DNA of 6,016 nt from Betaproteobacteria bacterium (GTDB lineage: Bacteria; Pseudomonadota; Gammaproteobacteria; Burkholderiales; SG8-39): contig VBDM01000125.1 in assembly GCA_005881355.1 (NCBI GenBank), positions 1 through 6,016 of the forward strand. The letters run 5' to 3'. The position numbers were made by a program, and so were the translations under genes. Of this stretch, positions 1 to 4,826 are shown in pieces. The number at the start of each line of letters is the position of its first letter. Positions within the stretch are counted from its first letter, which is position 1. The notes under the pieces are model-generated. The model saw only the letters and a list, made by a program, of their open reading frames with translations, did not search any database and was not told the origin of the DNA.

Positions 1-918
1 TGCGCCGAGACTCACCGCGTAGAGCCTGTTGTTCGCCGCGTCGATAACCACGTTCGAGATGGTTGCAGGGAACGTGAGCGTTTTGGTCGGCGCGATCATG
101 CCGCCCGGGGTGTTGTGCACAGCATCGAAGACCCTGACCTTGTTGTCGGTAAAGCCGGCCACGTACAGCCGGTCATTTGCCATATCCAGAGAGATCCCGC
201 CCACAGGGAGGTTGACCCCGGTGTCGGTCGGGGTGATCGTCTTGAGGGGCGTCGCGGGGTCTTGTGCCGTGCTGGCGGTGAAGAGGTTGATCTGGTTGCT
301 CGCGGTGGACATGGTGTTCGAGACATAGAGTATGTCGTTGCTGCCTGTATCGACCGCCACGCCATGGACAGTACCCAAGCCCGTAATGACCCGGGCGCTC
401 GAGGTCGGGTCGCTGATCATGCTTGCGTTGTCGAACACCCTTACGCCGAAGGCGTCGTCCCCGACGTAGAGACGGTTGTTCGGCGTCGTATCCAGAAACA
501 GGGAGCCGGTGTTGCCGATGCCAGAGATGACTCGGAGCGGGGTGGCGTCTCCATTCGCCATGCTGGCCATGTAAAAAACGCGTACCGACGTGCCGTTCCC
601 CACATAAAGATAGTCGAGCGCCGGATCGAGCGCCAGGCTGCCGATATTGTTCGACAGACCCGTGTAAAGCGAGCCCATGATGACGCGGTCGACGGTGATC
701 ATTCCCGCGCCCGGGTTCGGATTGACGAGCGAGCCGATTGCCATGTGCGGCGAGTCCGCGGCGAAGAGCTTGCTCGCCGGCCCGGCCGTGGACATGCCGT
801 ATCCGGCGCCGCCGCCGCCGCTATATCCGCCTCCGCATGCCGCCAGGCCGAAGGCCACGATGAGGGCGAGCGGCGCAGCGCGCCGAAAACCGTTTCCCAT
901 TGGAATGAAAGTAAACAT
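1..918 (-). CDS. Beta-propeller-like repeat lipoprotein (3' end missing)
   Basis: The frame is open from the ATG at 918 to the left edge (306 codons, no stop), so the C-terminus is missing. The N-terminus is a lipoprotein signal: RR at residues 12-13, a hydrophobic stretch at 14-26, then the lipobox L25-A26-A27-C28. Gly at +2 suggests export to the outer membrane rather than inner-membrane retention. A Gly-rich linker (29-38) follows. The rest carries five copies of a motif of the form L/V-x-L/V-D-x(5-6)-LYV, with its Asp at 98, 143, 190, 245 and 293 (45-55 residues apart), most followed by a V-R-V-F-type strand. This resembles NHL/YVTN-like beta-propeller blades, so I infer an envelope-anchored propeller that binds a protein or ligand; the partner is unknown. 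The start is supported by GAGGAG (928-933) nine bases upstream; a second in-frame ATG at 900 lacks such a site. The specific family is not recognised. Confidence 0.85.
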   Translation of the reverse strand, partial: MFTFIPMGNGFRRAAPLALIVAFGLAACGGGYSGGGGAGYGMSTAGPASKLFAADSPHMAIGSLVNPNPGAGMITVDRVIMGSLYTGLSNNIGSLALDPALDYLYVGNGTSVRVFYMASMANGDATPLRVISGIGNTGSLFLDTTPNNRLYVGDDAFGVRVFDNASMISDPTSSARVITGLGTVHGVAVDTGSNDILYVSNTMSTASNQINLFTASTAQDPATPLKTITPTDTGVNLPVGGISLDMANDRLYVAGFTDNKVRVFDAVHNTPGGMIAPTKTLTFPATISNVVIDAANNRLYAVSLGA

Positions 919-1226
919 GTGTTTTGTCTCCTCGATGCTCCGATTCTGCGCGGCGAATCTTACAATTCGCTGTCGAGTTCAAGAACGCGGGAAGACCCGA
1001 CGCGGAACTCGGCACATGCGGTTAACAACGCACGCCGCCGAACCCTTCCGCCCGGGCGATCGAAAAGACCTATGCTCGGAACCGCCTGGAATTCCGGTCA
1101 GCCCCAAGGCCCGAGATAGGGCTCGCCTGTATACGTATCGGACTTCGGCTCGACCGCTTCGGGCCATCGGCCGAGGCGCGCGGGAACCCGGCCCCGTTTG
1201 GGGCGAGGCCGCCCGTTCCATGACCG
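919..1226. other. Non-coding gap between aldolase stop and lipoprotein start
   Basis: I see no convincing gene in these 308 bases. Open frames crossing it are extensions of out-of-frame readings of the neighbouring genes. It contains the ribosome binding site and promoter candidate of the lipoprotein near 928-982. A short GC-rich hairpin at 1191-1204 (GCCCC, loop GTTT, GGGGC) lies 23 bases past the aldolase stop. It has no T-run, so it is at best a weak terminator. Confidence 0.6.
957..982 (-). promoter_or_regulatory. Weak promoter candidate for the lipoprotein gene
   Basis: On the minus strand, TAAGAT (962-957) matches four of six bases of a sigma-70 -10 box. TTGAAC (982-977) resembles a -35 box, but the spacer is only 14 bases, shorter than usual. 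The -10 candidate overlaps a perfect inverted repeat, GCGAAT-N6-ATTCGC (953-970), which could be an operator. Position, about 40 bases before the ATG, is sensible. It could be chance. Confidence 0.25.
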
Positions 1227-2012
1227 CTATTCCCTGTAATCGGGGAAGAGCTTCTCCGCGAGCGCCATGCTCGCCACCCAGTCGCGGCTCCCGTGATCGT
1301 ACTGTCCGATGCGCCCGAATTTCCTCGCGCGCTCCTCGCACACTTCGGGCGCGGGCGTGATGACCTCGGCGCCGCCCGCGAGCGCGCCCACCTGGGCGCG
1401 GCAGGCGAGCTCGAAGAAGTGATGGTAGATGTAGGCCTCGGCGAGCGAGGTTCCGCACACGAGCGCGCCGTGGTTCTCGAGGATCATCACCCATTTGTCG
1501 CCCAGGGCCGCGGCCAGCTTGTCGGCGCCTTCTCGCGTCGTGTCGTCGACCTCGTTCGGGTAATAGGCGATGCGGTTGTAGAAACGCATCGCCTGCTGCG
1601 TGATGGGGCGAAGGCCCCCTTTCTGCGCGGACACGGCGAGGTTGGCAGGGGAATGCGTATGCACCGCGGCGACGATGTCGGGCCGCGCCTTCAGCACCGC
1701 CGCGTGCAGGTTGTAGGCGGCGGGGCTCGCCTTGTGCCCGGAATCCATCACCAGGTTGCCGTCCAGGTCGTACTTGACGAGGTTGGAGGCGGTGACCTGC
1801 TCCATGAAAACGTTGTCGGCCTTGACCAGCAAGTGATCCGGCTCGCCCGGAACGCGCACCGAGATGTGGTTGTAGGTCATGTCGACGAACACGAAGTGCG
1901 CGACGAGCCGGTGCGCCGCCGCGAGCTCGCAGCGCAGCCGCCACTCCTCCGCGTTTATGCGCTCGCGGACCGGGCGTTCGGGCCTTGCGATCTCGACGAC
2001 GTCGCGTTTCAT
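1227..2012 (-). CDS. Class II aldolase/adducin domain protein
   Basis: This 261-residue soluble protein fills the usual length of the single-domain class II aldolase/adducin family, whose characterised members (such as fuculose-phosphate aldolase) are zinc enzymes cleaving or epimerising sugar phosphates. Visible hallmarks are N48-H49-I-S-V-R near the N-terminus, the paired zinc ligands H118-T-H120, N180-H181-G182, and a third likely ligand at H198 three residues before E201. In an ungapped by-eye comparison the position of the catalytic Glu of fuculose aldolase falls in S96-P-A-A-Y100, with no acidic residue; this resembles the large uncharacterised subgroup rather than true sugar aldolases. 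The substrate is therefore open. The start at 2012 is chosen because GGGGA precedes it at good spacing and the conserved domain starts soon after; an in-frame ATG at 2036 is a weaker alternative and longer readings to 2330 run into the Bug gene. It is divergent from the Bug receptor, a pairing that suggests a shared substrate. Confidence 0.93.
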   Translation of the reverse strand: MKRDVVEIARPERPVRERINAEEWRLRCELAAAHRLVAHFVFVDMTYNHISVRVPGEPDHLLVKADNVFMEQVTASNLVKYDLDGNLVMDSGHKASPAAYNLHAAVLKARPDIVAAVHTHSPANLAVSAQKGGLRPITQQAMRFYNRIAYYPNEVDDTTREGADKLAAALGDKWVMILENHGALVCGTSLAEAYIYHHFFELACRAQVGALAGGAEVITPAPEVCEERARKFGRIGQYDHGSRDWVASMALAEKLFPDYRE

Positions 2013-2070
2013 GTGATGTCCCCGTTTACGGCCCATCGTTCGTTCACGACCCGCAGGCGGCGAGGTTATC
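2013..2070. promoter_or_regulatory. 58-bp divergent control region (aldolase / Bug receptor)
   Basis: The starts of the aldolase (2012, minus) and the Bug receptor (2071, plus) are separated by only 58 bases. Both promoters must therefore overlap here or reach into the opposite gene. The Bug-side ribosome binding site is GAGG (2062-2065), five bases before the first ATG and eight before the second (2074). No clear -35/-10 pair could be picked by eye on either strand. Confidence 0.5.
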
Positions 2071-3054
2071 ATGATGCGAATGCTGCGCTCGCTCCAGGCT
2101 GCCGCCGGCCTCGCGCTTGCGATTTTAGCAGCGCCGGGTTTCCCCCAGGTTTCCGCCCCGGCGTATCCGGGCAAGCCCGTCCGGATCATCGTGCCGAACG
2201 CGCCGAGCGGCCTCGCGGACATCTGCGCGCGCCTGGTCGCGGCGAAGCTCGGCGAGGCGCTCGGCCAGCAGTTTCTCGTCGAGAACCGCCCAGGGGCAGG
2301 CGGAACCCTGGGCACGGCGGCCGCGGTCAAGGCGGCGCCCGACGGCTACACGCTGCTCGCGGTGTTCGACAGCCACGCCACCAATCCGCACCTGTTCGGG
2401 AATCTCCCCTACGACACGCTCGCCGATCTCTCCCCCATATCGCTCCTCGTGCGCGGGCCGCTCGTGCTCGTCGTGCGTCCGGGCTTGGGTGTGGCGAGCG
2501 TAGGGGATTTCGTCAGGCTCGCCAAGTCGAGGCCGGGCGCGATCAACTTTGCCGTCGTGGGGCCGGGCTCCCCCGCGCGCCTGCTGATGGAGCTATTCAA
2601 GCTCGAGGCGGGGATCGATGTCACCATGGTGTCATACAAGGGCGCGGGACTCGCGCTGGGCGACCTGGTGGGAGGAGAGGTCGATGCGATGTTCGCAACC
2701 GTCCCCAGCGTCAGCTCGCATCTGAAAGCCGGACGCTTGCGCGCGCTCGCGATCACCTCCGCGCGGCGCAGCGCGATCCTGCCCGGCGTAGCCGCGCTGA
2801 GCGAAACCTACGCGGGCTTCGTGTCGGAAGCCTGGGTCGGCCTGCTCGCTCCGGCGAAGACGCCGCCCGAGATCGTCGCGCGGCTGAATGCGGAAGTCGC
2901 GAAGATCCTCGACCTGCCGGACGTGAAGGCGCGCTTCGCCGACCAGGGCCTGGAGACCGCGGGCGGCACGCCCGCGCAGCTCGACCGGTGGATACGCGCG
3001 GAGCTGGAGCGCTGGGGCAAGGTGATCCGCGAGCAGAAGATCACCCTCGAGTAG
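2071..3054 (+). CDS. Bug-family tripartite tricarboxylate receptor (periplasmic)
   Basis: At 327 residues this is full length for the Bug/TctC family of periplasmic receptors, which capture carboxylates or other small organic molecules for TctAB-type transporters or signal pathways. A signal peptide covers about residues 1-31 (MRMLR basic start, Ala/Leu-rich core), with likely cleavage after A29-P30-A31. Family landmarks follow in order: YPGKPVRIIVPNAPSG (32-47), VENRPGAGG near 70-78, APDGYTLL (89-96), NPHLFGNLPYDT (105-116), SYKGAG (188-193), then GGEVDAMF (201-208) and AGRLRALAITS (220-230). Ligand specificity cannot be read from these. No tctA or tctB gene is visible, so within the window it is an orphan receptor, as is common in Burkholderiales. 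The first two codons are both ATG; the second (2074) has the better spacing from GAGG. It is divergent from the aldolase gene and convergent with doxX-like 3504-3079. Confidence 0.95.
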   Translation: MMRMLRSLQAAAGLALAILAAPGFPQVSAPAYPGKPVRIIVPNAPSGLADICARLVAAKLGEALGQQFLVENRPGAGGTLGTAAAVKAAPDGYTLLAVFDSHATNPHLFGNLPYDTLADLSPISLLVRGPLVLVVRPGLGVASVGDFVRLAKSRPGAINFAVVGPGSPARLLMELFKLEAGIDVTMVSYKGAGLALGDLVGGEVDAMFATVPSVSSHLKAGRLRALAITSARRSAILPGVAALSETYAGFVSEAWVGLLAPAKTPPEIVARLNAEVAKILDLPDVKARFADQGLETAGGTPAQLDRWIRAELERWGKVIREQKITLE

Positions 3055-3078
3055 GCCCGGCGCCGGCGCGGCGGCCGC

Positions 3079-3504
3079 TCAGGCGGCTGTTTCGGTCACG
3101 GCGTCGTCGGCGCGGGAGGGCTTGAGCGCGAGGGCGCCGTCGCCGATCATGGATTGCACCACCAGCGCCACGGCCCAGAACACGGGAAACTCCCAGCCGC
3201 CGCCTTTGCTGTCGAACACCCAGCCGTTGCCCCAGTGCACCGTGGTCGCGCCGAGCAGTATCGGCACGAGCGCGAGCGCGGCCCAGCGCGCGTACACGCC
3301 CAGCACGAGCATGGCGCCTCCGACGAGCTCCGCGGCAAACACGACGTAAGCGAGCGGGCCCGGGAATCCGACCGAGGCGAAGAACTGGGCGGTGCCGGGC
3401 AGGGTGAACACGAAGTACTTGAGCCAGGCGTGGGCGATGAACATCACCCCGAGCGAGAGGCGCAGCAGCAGCGCTCCCAGGGATGCGGTGCGCGGATCGA
3501 TCAT
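3079..3504 (-). CDS. DoxX family inner-membrane protein
   Basis: This 141-residue protein has four predicted membrane helices at about 8-27, 51-71, 74-90 and 106-122, the DoxX architecture. Family-type features are R15-L-S-L-G19 in helix 1 followed by H25 and K29, FFASVGFPGPLAYVVFAAE (41-59) and GG (62-63) leading into helix 2, and V89-H90-W91-x-N93-G94-W95 plus GGGWE (101-105) before helix 4. DoxX proteins are inner-membrane components linked in some bacteria to redox or thiol stress and in archaea to thiosulfate:quinone oxidoreductase; the role here is not defined. The start is well supported by AAGGAG six bases upstream of the ATG. The gene stands alone: it converges on the Bug gene with 24 bases between stops and diverges from the enoyl-CoA hydratase across 92 bases. 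Confidence 0.92.
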   Translation of the reverse strand: MIDPRTASLGALLLRLSLGVMFIAHAWLKYFVFTLPGTAQFFASVGFPGPLAYVVFAAELVGGAMLVLGVYARWAALALVPILLGATTVHWGNGWVFDSKGGGWEFPVFWAVALVVQSMIGDGALALKPSRADDAVTETAA

Positions 3505-3543
3505 GACGGTCTCCTTGTCGTCGGCCGCAGGGGGTTGAGCGGA

Positions 3544-3560
3544 GCCTGATAAAATCAGGC
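3544..3560 (+). promoter_or_regulatory. Palindromic extended -10 promoter candidate for enoyl-CoA hydratase
   Basis: The sequence GCCTGATAAAATCAGGC is a perfect 7-bp inverted repeat around an AAA centre. Inside it TG-A-TAAAAT (3547-3555) fits an extended -10 element, five of six bases matching TATAAT. A transcript would start near 3562 and leave a leader of about 35 bases before the ATG at 3597. No good -35 box sits 16-18 bases upstream, as expected for extended -10 promoters. The dyad could also bind a regulator or fold in RNA. Confidence 0.45.
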
Positions 3561-3596
3561 GCTTCTCCCGGCGGTTCTGCGCGAAAGTCTACTCCA

Positions 3597-4373
3597 ATGG
3601 CCTATGACAACATCATCGTCGAGACCCGCGGCCGCGTGGGCCTCGTCACCCTCAACCGGCCGAAGGTGTTGAACGCGCTCAACGACGCGCTGATGAACGA
3701 GCTGAGCGAGGCGCTCGCGAGGTTCGACGCGGACGAGGGGATCGGCGCGATCGTCATCACCGGCAGCGACAGGGCGTTCGCGGCGGGCGCCGACATCGGC
3801 GCGATGAAGGACCGGGGCTACAGGGACGTCTATATGGGCGAGTTCGTCACGCGCAACTGGGAGCGGATGAAATCGGTGAGGAAGCCGGTGATCGCAGCGG
3901 TAGCGGGCTACGCGCTCGGCGGCGGCTGCGAGCTCGCGATGATGTGCGACATCATCTTCGCCGCGGAGACCGCGAAGTTCGGCCAGCCCGAGATCAAGCT
4001 CGGCATCATCCCCGGGGCCGGCGGCACCCAGCGCCTGCCGCGCGCGGTGGGCAAGGCGAAGGCGATGGACCTCGTTCTCACCGGACGCATGATGGACGCC
4101 GCCGAGGCGGAGCGCGCGGGGCTCGTGTCCCGCGTCCTGCCGGCGGAACGCCTGCTCGAGGAGGCGCTCGCCGCCGCCGCGCAGATCGCCGAGTTCTCGC
4201 TGCCTTCGGTGATGATGGCAAAGGAATCGGTCAACCGCGCCTTCGAGTCGCCGCTCGCCGAGGGGATGCTCTTCGAACGGCGGCTGTTCCACGCGCTCTT
4301 CGCGACCGAAGACCAGAAGGAAGGCATGGCGGCGTTCGTGGAGAAGCGCAAGCCGAAGTTCAAGCACAAGTAA
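3597..4373 (+). CDS. Enoyl-CoA hydratase (crotonase family)
   Basis: This cytoplasmic enzyme should add water to the 2,3 double bond of enoyl-CoA thioesters in fatty-acid or aromatic/branched-chain catabolism. Its 258 residues match the family. The oxyanion-hole segment is F61-A-A-G-A-D-I67 together with G108-G-G110. The two catalytic glutamates of classical hydratases are both present: E112 in GGGCE and E132 in GQPEI, separated by 20 residues as in mitochondrial ECHS1, followed by the conserved LGIIPGAGGTQRLPRAVG block (135-152). The C-terminal segment MAKESVN (207-213) and EGMAAFVEKRKPKFK (242-256) is also classical, so hydratase activity is more likely than an isomerase or hydrolase role. 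The ribosome binding site is weak (GAAAG about nine bases upstream). No thiolase or dehydrogenase neighbour shows which pathway it serves. It is the first plus-strand gene after a palindromic promoter candidate. Confidence 0.96.
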   Translation: MAYDNIIVETRGRVGLVTLNRPKVLNALNDALMNELSEALARFDADEGIGAIVITGSDRAFAAGADIGAMKDRGYRDVYMGEFVTRNWERMKSVRKPVIAAVAGYALGGGCELAMMCDIIFAAETAKFGQPEIKLGIIPGAGGTQRLPRAVGKAKAMDLVLTGRMMDAAEAERAGLVSRVLPAERLLEEALAAAAQIAEFSLPSVMMAKESVNRAFESPLAEGMLFERRLFHALFATEDQKEGMAAFVEKRKPKFKHK

Positions 4374-4407
4374 TCTCGAGCACTCTCTCGTGCGTTCTGC
4401 TGCTATA

Positions 4408-4448
4408 CCCTCTCCCCCGGATTATCGGGGGAGAGGGCAGGGTGAGGG
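4408..4448 (+). repeat. Left hairpin repeat of the DUF559 unit
   Basis: This 41-bp element is a perfect 12-bp stem, CCCTCTCCCCCG (4408-4419) and its complement (4426-4437), around the loop GATTAT. An unpaired tail, CAGGGTGAGGG (4438-4448), follows and points toward the DUF559 gene. It is the inverted counterpart of the repeat at 4778-4813. The stem lies 34 bases beyond the hydratase stop and may act as an RNA hairpin protecting or ending that transcript, though it lacks a T-run. The end of the tail supplies the purine-rich ribosome binding site of the DUF559 gene. Confidence 0.85.
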
Positions 4449-4454
4449 GGTGAC

Positions 4455-4826
4455 TTGAAGCGGCTCGCACGATCATTGCGTAAGAATCAAACCGACGCCG
4501 AGCGCAAACTCTGGCGGCGTCTGCGGGCCCGTGAGCTCTGTGGATTCAAGTTCCGACGCCAGTATCCTATTGCGCCTTATATCGTGGATTTTATTTGTGT
4601 GGAGAAACGGCTCATCGTCGAGGTTGACGGCGGGCAGCATACGGCGATGAGCGAAGCGGACAGAGCCCGCACCAGGTTTTTGAACGATCGCGGCTACCGT
4701 GTCCTGACATTTTGGGATAACGACGCGCTATTGCGTACCGACGAAGTGCTTGCAAGAATTCTGGAATTTCTAGGCGACCCTCACCCTAGCCCTCTCCCGC
4801 AAGCGGGAGAGGGAACATTCAGGTGA
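4455..4826 (+). CDS. DUF559 endonuclease-like protein (Vsr/PD-(D/E)XK-type fold)
   Basis: The 123-residue product matches DUF559, small proteins related to very-short-patch-repair and restriction-endonuclease-like folds; the cellular function is not established. Family landmarks are the N-terminal LRKNQTDAERKLW (8-20), F31-K-F-R-R-Q36, Y42-I-V-D45-F, and the core I54-V-E56-V-D58-G-G-Q61-H62, where D45, E56 and D58 are likely metal-binding or catalytic residues; R81 to F87 (RVLTFWD region) is the next conserved strand. The core seems intact, so activity is possible. Translation starts at TTG (4455), the first start after an in-frame TGA at 4443, with GAGGGGG from the left repeat just upstream. 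Residues 109-120 (PHPSPLPQAGEG) are encoded by the right repeat and are probably not part of the fold. The TGA stop overlaps the ATG of the MFS gene. Its base composition is poorer in GC than its neighbours. Confidence 0.9.
   Translation: MKRLARSLRKNQTDAERKLWRRLRARELCGFKFRRQYPIAPYIVDFICVEKRLIVEVDGGQHTAMSEADRARTRFLNDRGYRVLTFWDNDALLRTDEVLARILEFLGDPHPSPLPQAGEGTFR
4778..4813 (-). repeat. Right hairpin repeat of the DUF559 unit
   Basis: This 36-bp element starts with the tail CCCTCACCCTAG and continues as a perfect 11-bp stem, CCCTCTCCCGC (4790-4800) and its complement (4803-4813), with only AA between the arms. Read on the opposite strand it matches the left repeat in the stem base and tail, with a one-base insertion and a different stem tip and loop. 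It lies inside the DUF559 frame and encodes that protein's C-terminal tail. It ends 12 bases before the ATG of the MFS gene. Confidence 0.85.

Larger units (their letters stand above)
4408..4813 (+). mobile_element. Candidate non-autonomous or REP-like unit: inverted hairpin repeats around a DUF559 gene
   Basis: The DUF559 gene is enclosed by two related repeats in mirror orientation, hairpins outermost and GGGTGAGGG-type tails innermost, about 406 bp in total. GC is about 55% over 4501-4770 by hand count, against about 70% in sampled stretches of the hydratase gene. No target-site duplication is visible at the edges. Mobility is inferred from the symmetry and composition, by analogy with RAYT genes flanked by REP sequences; it is not shown. 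Confidence 0.4.

Noticed and set aside
979..1944. A 321-codon minus-strand open frame
   Set aside because: It is the shifted frame of the aldolase gene continued into the intergenic gap; the Arg-rich product has no domain pattern, while the other frame shows clear aldolase motifs.
3055..3078. GC-rich palindromes (CCGGCGCCGG, GCGGCCGC) between the convergent Bug and DoxX stops, as a bidirectional terminator
   Set aside because: They overlap each other, lack a T-run on either strand, and such short palindromes are expected in DNA this rich in GC.
1293..3125. A 610-codon plus-strand open frame
   Set aside because: It runs antisense to the aldolase and then out of frame through the Bug gene. 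Its product is Arg/Gly/Ala-rich and low in complexity, typical of shadow frames in GC-rich DNA.
3555..4367. A 270-codon minus-strand frame opposite the enoyl-CoA hydratase
   Set aside because: The hydratase strand carries both catalytic Glu motifs. The antisense product is rich in His, Arg and Glu without recognisable motifs.
4408..4813. CRISPR array or toxin-antitoxin pair
   Set aside because: There are only two repeat copies, inverted rather than direct, with no spacers. The neighbouring MFS gene is not an antitoxin-like partner.
4401..4820. Target-site duplication flanking the DUF559 unit
   Set aside because: The bases outside the left repeat (TGCTATA) and the right repeat (AACATTC) share no direct repeat of useful length.
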